64,000 nt of DNA from Aricia agestis (taxonomy: Eukaryota > Arthropoda > Insecta > Lepidoptera > Lycaenidae): positions 570,501 to 634,500 of the forward strand of contig NC_056406.1 in the NCBI RefSeq assembly GCF_905147365.1, read 5' to 3'. Below are positions 22,335-32,839 of the stretch, in pieces. A program made the position numbers and the translations under genes. A model generated the notes under the pieces. It had not been told where the DNA came from. It ran no database searches and worked only from the letters and a program-made list of their open reading frames with translations. Numbering within the stretch: the stretch's first letter is position 1; each line of letters begins with the position of its first letter.

Positions 22335-22775
22335 TTAGACTCTGTCACGCAGTTGGGCACGGAACACGTGCTCGAAGTGTCGCTCCCCGTATCTGGATTC
22401 CAGTGCCTCCATCAGGTCTTGGAACCCATTTCCCGTATGTGGCAGTGCTTCCAGGACCGACAAAGCTTGCCCTCTGAGTGCAACAGTGAGAGCGGTCAGA
22501 CATTGCTCCTCCGTCCATCCGTTTGCGGTAGCAACAGTCTGAAATTGCCGACGATAAGCGTTCCAAGAAGTAGTGCCGTCATACGGTAGCACCTTTACTC
22601 TTGGCCCTTGCGCCACACCAGTGGCTCCACTAGACACCGCAACTCCCGTAGTTTCAAGGCGCACTACTCTCTTCTGTAGTTCAGTGAATCCGGTTTTCAA
22701 ATTCTCCACAACCGACTCTAACCCAGTAACTCCTTCTTTCATTACGTCGACATCTTTACGAAGCTTAGTCACCAC
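22335..22775 (-). pseudogene. gag core of the LTR retrotransposon
   Basis: An open frame of 146 residues on the - strand with a Val/Lys-rich helical N-terminus followed by a capsid-like region (YDGTTSWNAYRRQF, ANGWTEEQ, LRGQALSVLEALP) and ALESRYGERH. This pattern is standard for Gypsy-type gag proteins of insects. It ends in a stop, and upstream it is disconnected from the first gag part by a stop near 22780. Confidence 0.75.
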
Positions 22776-23046
22776 GCACTAACATCACTAACATCCTTTA
22801 TGGCCAGAAGCGCTTTTTCTTGGAGGACCTTTTGTTGCTCTTAGGACTCCTGCAAAGCGCCGAGCTTGCGTTCTTGTAACTCTTGCAAAGCGCCAAGCTT
22901 GCGATCATGTGACTCTTGTGACTCTTGCAACGCGCTGAGCTTACGGTCTTGTGCCTCTTGCAAAGCACCGAGCTTGCGGTCTTGTGCCTCTTGCAAAGCC
23001 TGAATTAACTCAATGTAGTCAAGTAGACGTGGGAGAGCCATGCTTT

Positions 23047-23351
23047 GGCACGAATGGGCCGGCTCGACCGGAGAAATACCACGTCCTCACAGAAAACCGG
23101 CGTGAAACAGCGCTTGCTCTGTGTTTCGCCGAGTGAGTGAGTTTACCGGAGGCCCAATCCCCTACCCTATTCCCTTCCTTACCCTCCCTTATTCCGTTCC
23201 CTTTCCATCCCTATCTTCCCCTATTACCTCTTAAAAGGCCGGCAACGCACCTGCAGCTCTTCTGATGCTGCGAGTGTCCATGGGCGACGGAAGTTGCTTT
23301 CCATCAGGTGACCCGTTTGCTCGTTTGCCCCCTTATTTCATAAAAAAAAAA
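23047..23351 (+). mobile_element. poly(A)-tailed SINE inside gag, copy 1
   Basis: Starts GGCACGAATGGGCCGGC and ends TTATTTCAT followed by a run of A. The target duplication ATGCTTT stands at 23040-23046 and 23352-23358. The same SINE is at 24385-24689 and inverted at 27810-28116. Confidence 0.75.
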
Positions 23352-23369
23352 ATGCTTTCCAATTGAAGA

Positions 23370-23650
23370 GCCATTTGAGGGTCTGCAGAAGCTACGGGCG
23401 AGTCAAGGTGGGTAGAGCCAGAGGCCGGGTCTTGAGTAGGAGGGCCTCGGTGGGCGGGGCCAGTGGGCGTGGCCCGAGTGGTCGGAGCCAGAGTGGGTGT
23501 GGCCTGGTGGGCGGAGCCAGTGGGCGTGGTCACGCCCAAAGTGGGTGGAGCCTGGTGGGCGTGGTCAGTGGGCGGAGCTTGGTGGGTGTGGCCAGTGGGT
23601 GGGGCCTGTCCCTCAGTGGGCGGAGCTTGGTCCCCAGTGTGGCCTCCGCA
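23370..23650. repeat. degenerate GTGGGCGGAGCC minisatellite in gag
   Basis: Tandem, imperfect repeats of GTGGGCG(G/T)(A/G)GCC(A/T)GT units. On the - strand they encode a Pro/Thr/His-rich tract (APPT and HQAPPT motifs). An equivalent tract lies at about 24720-24990. Confidence 0.75.
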
Positions 23651-23735
23651 GCTCGTTGTGCCCTTGTCCTGACACTCCCCTTGAAGTCTTCTCTCGGAGT
23701 CAATGGTATATCCAAATCTCACTTCCGACACCAGT

Positions 23736-24063
23736 TGTTACGTGCTAAGGTTCGAAGGATTTGGAGAGAAAGACCTGCTGACTCTCTTGAAGACTTTATT
23801 CACTAAGTCCAGGTCACACAAGCACACACTAGGTCACACACTTAGCACTAAGTCCAAAACACTAAGCACTTTCACTGTCCTAGGTCGTAGCCAAGTCGCA
23901 GGTTTCACTGGTTCAGTCACTATTGATCACTTGTTGTCACTCCGAAATCGCCTTGATGATAGCTCGAAACGAACTGAATTGCCGGGCCGTCTACCTGCGG
24001 CTTTTTATATGGTGAGACGAATTCCAGAAAGTTCCCGATTCACGTTAACAAGTAAACAAGTAC
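23736..24063 (-). repeat. truncated internal LTR
   Basis: The first 328 bp (in + orientation) of the LTR, ending abruptly at CAAGTA next to gag sequence. It is the product of the internal duplication, not a separate insertion, because the leader upstream of it is continuous. Confidence 0.8.
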
Positions 24064-24103
24064 AGTAACTCCTTCTTTCATTACGTCGACATCTTTACGA
24101 AGC

Positions 24104-24379
24104 TTAGTCACCACGCACCGTGTCACTAACATCCTTTATGGCCAGAAGCGCTTTTTCTTGGAGGACCTTTTGTTGCTCTTGGGACTCCTGCAAAGCGCCG
24201 AGCTTGCGTTCTTGTAACTCTTGCAAAGCGCCAAGCTTGCGATCATGTGACTCTTGTGACTCTTGCAACGCGCTGAGCTTACGGTCTTGTGCCTCTTGCA
24301 AAGCACCGAGCTTGCGGTCTTGTGCCTCTTGCAAAGCCTGAATTAACTCAATGTAGTCAAGTAGACGTGGGAGAGCCAT
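24104..24379 (-). pseudogene. gag N-terminal coiled-coil segment, copy 2
   Basis: A 91-residue open frame built from 11-residue repeats of the type ALQEAQDRKLG/S, repeated about five times, strongly coiled-coil in character. The other copy is at about 22787-23041 and contains a stop near 22841. A SINE cuts the frame upstream of its first Met. Confidence 0.7.
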
Positions 24380-24384
24380 GCTTC

Positions 24385-24689
24385 GGCACGAATGGGCCGG
24401 CTCGACCGGAGAAATACCACGTCCTCACAGAAAACCGGCGTGAAACAGCGCTTGCTCTGTGTTTCGCCGAGTGAGTGAGTTTACCGGAGGCCCAATCCCC
24501 TACCCTATTCCCTTCCTTACCCTCCCTTATTCCGTTCCCTTTCCATCCCTATCTTCCCCTATTACCTCTTAAAAGGCCGGCAACGCACCTGCAGCTCTTC
24601 TGATGCTGCGAGTGTCCATGGGCGACGGAAGTTGCTTTCCATCAGGTGACCCGTTTGCTCGTTTGCCCCCTTATTTCATAAAAAAAAAT
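24385..24689 (+). mobile_element. poly(A)-tailed SINE inside gag, copy 2
   Basis: Identical position within gag as the copy at 23047, flanked by ATGCTTC and ATGCTTT (24378-24384, 24690-24696). Its presence in both units shows that the SINE landed before the duplication. Confidence 0.75.
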
Positions 24690-25070
24690 ATGCTTTCCAA
24701 TTGAAGAGCCATTTGAGGGTCTGCAGAAGCTAATGGGCGAGTCAAGGTGGGTAGAGCCAGTGGCCGGGTCTTGAGCAGGCGGGCCTCGGTGGGCGGGGCC
24801 AGTGGGCGTGGCCCGAGTGGTCGGAGCCAGAGTGGGCGTGGCCTGGTGGGCGGAGCCAGTGGGCGTGGCCACGCCCAAAGTAGGTGGAGCCTGGTGGGCG
24901 TGGTCAGTGGGCGGAGCCTGGTGGGTGTGGCCAGTGGGTGGGGCCAGTCCCTCAGTGGGCGGAGCTTGGTCCCCAGTGTGGCCTCCGCAGCTCGTTGTGC
25001 CCTTGTCCTGACACTCCCCTTGAAGTCCTCTCTCGGAGTCAATGGCATATCCAAATCCCATTTCCGACAC
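24690..25070 (-). pseudogene. gag start region with Pro/Thr/His-rich repeats, copy 2
   Basis: An open frame beginning near the leader (MSEMGFGYAIDSERG) runs into the minisatellite-encoded APPT/HQAPPT tract and then to the SINE boundary. It is the N-terminal part of gag, or a leader-encoded peptide; the true start is unclear. The first copy is at about 23352-23731. Confidence 0.6.
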
Positions 25071-25074
25071 CAGT

Positions 25075-25542
25075 TGTTACGTGCTAAGGTTCGAAGGATT
25101 TGGAGAGAAAGACCTGCTGACTCTCTTGAAGACTTTATTCACTAAGTCCAGGTCACACAAGCACACACTAGGTCACACACTTAGCACTAAGTCCAAAACA
25201 CTAAGCAGGATCACTGTCCTAGGTCGTAGCCAAGTCGCAGGTTTCACTGGTTCACTCACTATTGATCACTTGTTGTCACTCCGAAATCGCCTTGATGATA
25301 GCTCGAAACAAACTGAATTGGTCGTCTACCTGCGGCTTTTTATATGGTGAGACGAATTCCAGAAAGTTCCCGATTCACGTAAACAAGTAAACAAGTATGG
25401 GAACTTTCTAGGAGGCTCGAGCATGTACCACCTAGCGCCATCTAGTTTCGAGTAGGGGATTTATGTGTAGTGTGTCCCCTGATCAGTTTCGCTAGTTTGC
25501 CGCTAGATGGCACTACGTGTCCGTATACCATATACCGTAACA
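25075..25542 (-). repeat. LTR (5' end of the element)
   Basis: 468 bp, TGTTACGTGCTAAGG to CCGTAACA. On its left is the leader that should carry the tRNA primer site. Confidence 0.85.
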
Positions 25543-25737
25543 ATATGTTCAACGTAATGTAATTTTCAATTAGCGCCTGAACAAATCAAAAAGCATTTTT
25601 TTTTCTATCTTAGCCACATCCTGCGGCAAACACGCCTATCAAAAAATGTTACACATAAAATACACAAATAATTGAGATACATCTCTTCTGCGCCGGGCCT
25701 TGGGTAATTTTCTATGGAGTTTGGGTGTTCTCCTTTA

Positions 25738-26148
25738 CTAGATGACGCCCGCAACTCCGTTGTGCCATAACTCTTGCACAACGGAATAACCGCACGGGAT
25801 TCGGGAACCGTACATTTTCCCGAGACAAAAAGTATCCTATGTCCAGTGGCGTAAAATATATAGGGCTGGCAAAATGCCACGGGCCCCCGACCAGAAATGG
25901 GCAAAAATTTTTAAGTACAATAATATTGTTTATTATAAACGTGACGATTTTTACTGATAGAGCCCCATTAATTTGCCACGGGTCCCGGATCTTATAGTTA
26001 CGCCACTGTCTATGTCCTTTTTCGGGTCTCTTAAGAATATAATATTAAGGAGTTATCCATGCCAAATTTCAGCAAAATCTATTCAGTAGTTTAGGCGTTA
26101 GGAGGTAACAGACAGACACACATTCGCACTTATAATATTATTAGTAAA
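25738..26148 (-). mobile_element. Helitron-like element, family 4, with nested hAT MITE
   Basis: On the + strand it begins A|CTAGATGACGCCCGCAAC and ends near TTATAATATTATTAG. Bodies share GGGAACCGTACATTTTCCCG and ATGCCAAATTTCAGCAAAAT with the fragment at 40813. A 165-bp MITE interrupts it. Confidence 0.65.
25844..26008. mobile_element. hAT-type MITE inside the Helitron
   Basis: Ends CAGTGGCGTAAAATATA and, reversed, CAGTGGCGTAACTATAA. Flanks CCTATGTC (25836-25843) and TCTATGTC (26009-26016) agree in 7 of 8 positions, as expected for an aged hAT target duplication. Confidence 0.75.
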
Positions 26149-26775
26149 TTAGTAATATCAGTATGATAATACTATAAATGCGAAAGTGAATATTGAAGGA
26201 ATTAGTAATAAATATTGAACCGACAATAATTTTATTTAAGTAAGTATATCGTTTTTTCAATTAGAATATATTATTATACATAAAACAATTATATTAAAAA
26301 TAACTTGCACGTGATACTTATTTTATAAATATTCATGCGAGATTCAGATTTAAATATGATTAATAATCGGCATGTTAATTTCGATACGTTTCCCAATTCC
26401 GTCTCAGAAACAAATAAAACGTTAATTCACGAATCCGAGATTGGGAATTTTTGCACCCTATAACACAACAGTACCTCGTACCGCCCATATTTTCCTTATT
26501 CAAAGCACTTTTTAACGTTTTCAGCGTGTTTTCATTTTTAATTAGTTAACCGTATTTCACAGCTGATCGCACTCTGACACCCACGTGTTACCTAAATCTG
26601 CCACTCGCCGCGCCACTAGAGATATCCAAGAGGCCAATAGTATAAAACTATTACTTACAATACTTAATATGAAATAAAATAAACTACTTATATTTTACTT
26701 AGATATAATAAGGCAAAAATAAGAAAAAATTACAGGAGATAAGAATTTTATGATAAGTACTTAATATTGGTACTA
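26149..26775. other. no gene seen
   Basis: Very AT-rich DNA; no exon-like frame, RNA gene or defined repeat boundary. Confidence 0.4.
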
Positions 26776-27050
26776 AAGGTGGCTTTCGGATCTTTGCCGC
26801 GAGCGACCGCGACCGACGAAAATTCAAAATAAATGCCACTTTATGAAATTATGACATAGGCGATAGGTTTCATTTTGCTCTACTAACTAGCTTTTACGCC
26901 GCCGCCGCCGGCGGCAGCGTGGGTCGCCACAAAAATGTCAGTAGAAAATGACACTTTAAATATTCTAATAATTTCTATATCATAAAGTAGCATTTTATTT
27001 GAATTTTCACCGGTCGCGGTCGCTCGTGGCAAAGATCCGAAAGCCACCTT
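26776..27050. mobile_element. MITE with long inverted ends (AAGGTGGCTTTCGG)
   Basis: The left arm AAGGTGGCTTTCGGATCTTT and the right arm are complementary with short interruptions over about 75 bp, including GCGACCGCGACC / GGTCGCGGTCGC. No coding capacity. Confidence 0.8.
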
Positions 27051-27808
27051 AGCATCAAAATTTTCATATTGAAGGAAATAGGTCTAAGTAGTGTTTCTTG
27101 ACACGTTTCTTAAAGATATTTATGGATTCAGAGTTTTGTATAGAATCAGGTAAAGAGTTCCAGAGACGAATAGCGGAGATGGTGAAAGAAGAATCATAGA
27201 AGAATCATAGAACGAGGATACTTTTTGTCTCGGGAAAATGTACGGTTCCCGAATCCCGCGCGGTTACTCCGTTGTGCAAGAGTTATAGTAGATATATCTA
27301 GTAAATTTATTATATTACATATTATTAATCATAAAAATCAAATAAAAATTTATTTGATAATGGAATACATCTGCATTTTCCATTTTTATTTTGCATGTAT
27401 GGTTGAAAAGTTGCTGAAAATATATTTGTTTAGATTATTCAATACATAGCTCCACTTTCACGTCGTACAGACCGTACAGTCGATTACTACTCTGCTCTGT
27501 GGTATTACTTTTACACGGATGATTCGTTCTCTATCATCATGGATTTCGAAGACTTCATGAACATGATTGCTTTGGAATTAGTTTGTGCTCTATAATTTTT
27601 TATTAGATAAACAACCTGTTTTTAGTAATAACTAAGATGATCTTACAAATAAATAAATAAAAAGTAAAAAATCATATTCAATGAATTTGAAAGAATATTT
27701 CATGATCGTGTATATTTAAATAAATATAGCTTTCGATAAGTACTGATTTTCCGCGGAAAAAGTCTGCGGAAATATTATGAAGTCCACAATCAATAATAAT
27801 TTGGCTCA
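27051..27808. other. AT-rich DNA, no gene
   Basis: A small piece at 27225-27290 (CTCGGGAAAATGTACGG, GTTGTGCAAGAG) matches Helitron family 4 in + orientation. Nothing else is recognised. Confidence 0.4.
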
Positions 27809-28116
27809 TTTTTTTTTTATGAAATAAGGGGGCAAACGAGCAAACGGGTCACCTGATGGAAAGCAACTTCCGTCGCCCATGGACACTCGCAGCTTCAGAA
27901 GAGCTGCAGGTGCGTTGCCGGCCTTTTAAGAGGGAATAGGGTAATAGGGGAGGGTAGGGATGGGAAGGGAAGGGAATAGGGGAGGGTAGGGAAGGGAATA
28001 GGGTAGGGGATTGGGCCTCCGGTAAACTCACTCACTCAGCGAAACAGCGCAAGCGCTGTTTAACGCCGGTTTTCTGTGAGAACGTGGTATTTCTCCGGTC
28101 GAGCCGGCCCATTCCA
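27809..28116 (-). mobile_element. poly(A)-tailed SINE, copy 3
   Basis: Reverse orientation: T run at 27809-27819, then ATGAAATAAGGGGGCAAACG, and at the far end GGTCGAGCCGGCCCATTC. It lacks part of the CT-rich body seen in the copies at 23.0 and 24.4 kb but has its own (AGGGAATAGGG)n expansion at 27930-28005. Confidence 0.75.
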
Positions 28117-28461
28117 ATTACCAAAAAAGTGCAGTGACTTGTATGAGAATCATATGAGAAAAGCGCCCGTGAGTTTCCGCCGTCAACCGACCCGCGGCGT
28201 TGCCATAGCTTAGCAACGATATCCAAGAGGCCTATAGCCAATGGAGAGCGCTAACGCTGACAGGTATTGACGTCAGGGTTACTAGATCTCAGAGAATTCG
28301 ATTTGTCAAAAGACATCGTCATTTTTAATATGGCTTGTTTTTTGTTATTTCAGCAAGATTATCCAAGTATATAATTAGAAAAATAATTACATTACATTAT
28401 TTGAAACATTAATGAACAAGAAATTAAAAACTCTTTTTTATATTAAATAACTGGCAACACC
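28117..28461. other. no gene seen
   Basis: Unique-looking DNA between a SINE and a MITE. No exon or repeat boundary was found. Confidence 0.35.
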
Positions 28462-28598
28462 TACAGTCTGTCAAAAAAGTCATGAAATTAAAAAGTGGCA
28501 ACATATTGGTGTCGTCTCTTTCAAATCAATCTAAGAAAAAAGGGATGTCACTACGATGTTGCCACTTTTTAATTTCATGACTTTTTTGACAGACTGTA
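28462..28598. mobile_element. MITE with TA-tipped CAGTCTGTCAAAAAAGTC arms
   Basis: 42-bp inverted arms (TACAGTCTGTCAAAAAAGTC ... and its complement) with TA at both tips suggest a Tc1/mariner-type MITE. A partial copy with the same GATGTTGCCACTTTTTA block lies at 30498-30570. Confidence 0.8.
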
Positions 28599-30323
28599 TT
28601 TCTATGACCTCCAATCATAGTTTGTGACTTGTATTTAATTTCGATTGGGCTAAAAGGACCAGTATCCAGGCCCGTAAAATAAAATATTAAAAAAAAATTA
28701 CCTCCAATCCAATCTCTCAGCTCAAATATAATATTATATAATATAACAGGACCCTCACTTATAACATCTCAGTTTATCGATATCCTCGACAAATATCAAC
28801 CGAGTGTCCCATCACTATAGACCGCCATGTTTAGTTCTTGGCAATATGGCGCCGGCCACACTTTTTTGTAGTTATGTCGCTTCCATCTGTTTCCTTATTC
28901 ATTGGTGCGCTGCTGCTAAGGGAGAACTGTCAAAAATGACGTTTTTGTCTCACCACGTTCATAAATAGCCTTGTTGAACTCTATGTCTATATTACATTAT
29001 CCAATATAATTGACTCAATGATCTCGGATCCAATATATATATATATGATAATCTAATATCCTCCTTAGTTATAGCGGCAACAGATATACACAATCTGTGA
29101 ATATTTCAGAAGTCTAGCTATAGTGGTTCTTGAGATACAGCCTGGCGACAGATAGACAGACGGACAGACAACGAAGTCTTAGTAATAGGGTCCCGTTTTT
29201 ACCCTTTTGTACGGAACCCTAAAAAGTTGCAAAAAATTGACTTTCCCCTGCTAACTTGAGATAGCTCAGATTTAGTTCTCTGCCACCGCATTGGGGGCGC
29301 TGATTTCGCTTCAAATAAGCATAAAGAGCAGGTGGGTATCATAATTCATAAGTCCAGCGTACTTGTATAATGGAGGTCAATGGTTGGTAAAGACCAAGAA
29401 ATTAATTGCGACAAGGCTAAATGAACGTGGCCGGGCCCCGGGATGCTGCTGGTAAAGAAGAACTGGCAAAAATGGCGTTTTTGTATGATGGCAGTGTTAG
29501 TTAGCCACGTTCATAAATCACAGCCTTGTCGAGCAATCATGGAGGTATAATCCCATTGAGGTCAATAATGTTCTACTTAAACCAATATTGAGGTACTATA
29601 GACTGGAGATAGCCTTGTATCAGTGTATAAGCGTCAAAAGCGTGTCCTACTTACTAGGTCATAACAAAGGAGTCGGTCTGCATATTTCATGTAATAAAAG
29701 TGTTAATAAAGTTTTTTAGTAACATTTAATGCTAGATATTGTTGAGTTTTGTGGTTCCGCTAAATAATAAACCATAAGAATGGTCAAAGAATGCCTCAAA
29801 CACGTGGATTTAACATTAAATACGTAAGTTTTGAACAACGTTTTTTGGGCTTTTCAATCGGTATTTTTGTAAGCTAAAAAGATAATTTATAAGTTTATTA
29901 ATCCCTTATTCGTGCTATATAAGGCATTAGTGCTAAAAATGTCACATTAATTAATAATTTGGCCAAAAAATTGCATAGCTTTTTACGTGTGTTTACGGAT
30001 TCTCATCACTTGAACTATAGTTAATCAATATCATGAACTAATTGACTTTCTTTCCTGTATCATAATGTGCTTCGAAATAATCGACAAATATAAATATTCA
30101 AGAAAATAAACGCACACTACTTGTATAAAAATAAGCACAAAATGGCTACGCGATGACAGGCTAAGACTACATCTATACTATAATACTTTATCAATGTATA
30201 ATCCTTAATCTGTGCGAGCAATAATGCGCATGCGTATAATTACGGGCCTACACAATGGCCCAGCGCTGGTCCATCAAGTGGCGCATGCGTGTAACATAGT
30301 AAAATAATTTACTTTTTATAAAA
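28599..30323. other. degraded repeats, no gene
   Basis: Two diverged copies of a sequence with AGAACTG(T/G)CAAAAATG(A/G)CGTTTTTGT and CCACGTTCATAAAT lie at about 28915-28980 and 29455-29520. A GACAGACGGACAGAC block with GTACGGAACCCTAAAA (29145-29224) is the end of a GGTTCCGTA-type repeat. No exon is recognisable. Confidence 0.45.
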
Positions 30324-30480
30324 CTAGCGACCCGCCCCGGCTTCGCATCGGGTATTTAAAATATGTAGCCACTGAAAAAATGATTAAAATTGATTCAGCA
30401 AACTTGTATTCATTAATAGTTTTTATTATAATTTTTTGTTTTTATTACTTTTATTATATTTAGTTATAAAGACTGTGACT
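30324..30480 (-). mobile_element. Helitron family 3, 3' end
   Basis: On the + strand A|CTAGCGACCCGCCCCGGC, as at 18873 and (opposite strand) 48688. The 5' boundary is lost. Confidence 0.6.
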
Positions 30481-30497
30481 CCGTCATCCCTTTTTTA

Positions 30498-30570
30498 TTA
30501 GATTGATTTGAAAGGGATGACACTACGATGTTGCCACTTTTTATTTTCTTTACTTTTTTGACAGACTATA
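30498..30570. mobile_element. half copy of the CAGTCTGTC MITE
   Basis: GGGATGACACTACGATGTTGCC then ACTTTTTTGACAGACT matches the right half of the MITE at 28462-28598. Confidence 0.6.
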
Positions 30571-31614
30571 ACTTCATTCATTATGAGACCACGTACTCAT
30601 CATTTTGAATGAAATTTGTAAATTGCCATACGATGTCCTCGACTGCTGTCGGGCACAGACTTTGGTATGGGCTACGTGTAGATGCGTACTGCACTACCGC
30701 CATCGCTAGGCTAATCCTTTTAATATGCGGCCGAAAAACCGACACCGCCGCCATCCCAAGGATCATCGCTGGCGCCATCAGCCATCCACCACTACGTCCT
30801 CCACACGCTGGGCCATCGTGATGGGCCACTACGATCAACGATGGACCATCGTGTAGAGGCGCAATAATAGTTTTCGCGATCGATCATCGAAGCAAGAAAT
30901 TACCCAATCGAGCCGTGCAGAGGGCGCTGTCGCGGAAATTTTTTCTCTGTCTTCTGTCATGCATGGCATAACTTCCGTCCTCCGACCTCTCCTTCGCTCC
31001 TTTTGTGTCAATTTTTGAAACGTCCACTACGTTCCTTGTGGAAATCGTCTAAAATAATCACATTAGGGCATGGTCGGTAAAGTTTTTTATCCGAGAAACC
31101 GTGAAATTAAATATCTAAACGTTGCTACGTTTTTTCGTGCCAAGTGCAACTAAACTATCAAGATTCCGCCGATAATTCAAAGCCTACCCAGTGGGTGGCT
31201 TCATTTGGTAAGTCATCATCCTATTTCTGTCCTTGGCGATTGTTCTGCTTTCAATTATGCATACGCTCGAGCCCCCAACGCATATCAATATCACGCCGAG
31301 CAGACTGCCACATATTACAACGTTGTGAAATATAACACTACATTACGCTGGAGCTGTCATCGGCTACATCATCGTCCCCCCTCGGCTCCGAAGGATGCGA
31401 ATATTGTTTGAGTAGCTCTGAGATGAGGCAGCTGCGTGGCGATGAACGCAAATATATTATATATTTACTCACGAATGCTGCGACGAAATTGACGTCATAC
31501 TACCTAGTTCCTGTACAAGTAATATTCTAGAACAACTCGTTTCCAAAGCATACGGCCCTCACATGACATCAAGGTGGTAGTAGTGCAATAAAACGTTGTT
31601 ATTGTATTACATCA
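30571..31614. other. unassigned, compositionally distinct DNA
   Basis: Less AT-rich than its neighbours and free of the repeat words seen elsewhere. Short open frames of 60-85 codons exist on both strands (for example 30581-30838 -, 31205-31411 +), none with a recognisable domain. It could be the body of an unknown element or an old pseudogene. I make no functional call. Confidence 0.3.
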
Positions 31615-32480
31615 CTAGCTGTTGCCCGCGACTTCGTCCGCGTGGACTTCAGTTTATAGCACGCGATGTCAACAAAATTGGTGTCAAAAGCTTTTATAAA
31701 AAAACCCTGGTACCCCTTAAATCAATACAGCTGTGCAGTGTGCACACAATAAGTATTTCATTTTTTTATATTAAACTTTATATTTTATGCCAAATTTTAA
31801 AGCTTATTTAGCCCTACAATTACACAACTTTACCCATAAACTATTTATCATTGATAGATTTAAGGTTACGTCACTGAACAGATAAAGTACTGAGTTATTT
31901 AATACCGTAGAATAGATATAACAATCGAAAAAAATCGAAACTTAAATGTAAGATGATACCACATAATATGTCTTATTGGAAGACTTTTGAGCAAGCGTCA
32001 GCGCGATGTAGAAGACGCACGGCGCCATCTATTATGAATTGTTGGAACTAACTTAATTTGAACAAATTTACGCATTTTTACCCCCTTACAACCCTTTTTT
32101 CCAGTAAAAAAGTAGCCTATGTCCTTTCTCAGGCTTTAGACTATCTGTATACAAAATTTCATTACAATCGGTTCGGTAGTTTTGGCGTTTGGCGTGAAAG
32201 CGAGATTGACAGACAGACAGACAGACAGAGATACTTTTGGCGTTTGGCGTGAAAGCGAGACTGACAGACAGACAGACAGACAGAGATACTTTCGCATTTA
32301 TAATATTAGTATAGATTATGTGCACACTGCACAGCTGTTTTTGGGTATTTTAATTAATTAAGGGCTGCGCTACACCGGAATGGCAGCGGCGAGGCGAGCA
32401 CTTTCAGCGCTGCCATTCTGGTGTAGCGCGGCCCTAAGAGGGGTACCACTTACCAGGGTTTTAAAAAGTTTTTAAAAAAT
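31615..32480. mobile_element. composite Helitron, copy 2
   Basis: A complete family 1 Helitron on the - strand (A|CTAGCTGTTGCCCGCGAC at 31615, AGTATAGA|T at 32315) joined head to head with the + strand tail of another (TGCACACTGCACAGCTG...), which here is truncated at about 32480. It has a local tandem duplication of GGCGTTTGGCGTGAAAGCGA at 32180-32290. The embedded GC hairpin lies at 32362-32434. Confidence 0.75.
32362..32434. repeat. GC hairpin, copy 2
   Basis: Arms 32362-32388 and 32408-32434 with the same 19-base loop as 13368-13386; two mismatches relative to the perfect copy, one in each arm. Confidence 0.8.
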
Positions 32481-32839
32481 ATTTGGGACTACCATTTATG
32501 GTTTATGCCAAAATGTAGGTTCAGTTTCGAGTTCAAAAACACATTGCAGAATTAATGTTACAAGTATTATTGATCTTCAAGTAATAGGTATTAATTACTT
32601 CATTAAGCCGCAGTCCGCAGAAATGTTCCAACTCATTCTGTAATTATTAATAAGAATGAAATCAAACAAGTGTATGAAAAAAAAAATGGGCTCATACCTA
32701 TGTTGAACGAGAAAAGCGTGTCTGCTCGATAATTTGAATACTTAAACTATAAATTTCCGTAAACTGCATGTGGTGTTTATATTTGTCTCATATGCAAACA
32801 CGCTTTTTCGTTTCATTATAGGTCTGAAGTAAAATAATC

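Larger units (their letters stand above)
22724..24062 (-). repeat. tandem duplication unit 1 inside the LTR element
   Basis: About 1339 bp comprising a gag fragment with its SINE, the leader and the first 328 bp of an LTR. The same order recurs immediately to the right (24063-25402), offset by 1339 bp. The junction at about 24062 joins LTR sequence AAGTA to gag sequence CAGTAACTCC. Confidence 0.8.
21025..25542 (-). mobile_element. defective Gypsy-type LTR retrotransposon with internal duplication
   Basis: Flanked by ATAT on both sides (21021-21024, 25543-25546) and bounded by LTRs of 467-468 bp that start TGTTACG and end CGTAACA. Read on the - strand, the order is 5' LTR (25542-25075), leader ACTGGTGTCGGAAATGGG resembling a primer-binding region, gag fragments, a partial LTR (24063-23736), the same leader and gag fragment again, the gag core, a remnant of an integrase zinc-finger region, then the 3' LTR (21491-21025). 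Protease, reverse transcriptase and RNase H are absent, so it cannot move on its own. A SINE interrupts both copies of the gag fragment. Confidence 0.85.

Noticed and set aside
22353..25350. Several 60-150 codon + strand frames across the LTR element
   Set aside because: The element reads on the - strand, where gag motifs are found; the + frames are shadows, some through the minisatellite.
31205..31411. Possible exon around 31150-31420 with a GGTAAGT donor
   Set aside because: No recognisable protein domain and no partner exon; kept only as an unexplained region.
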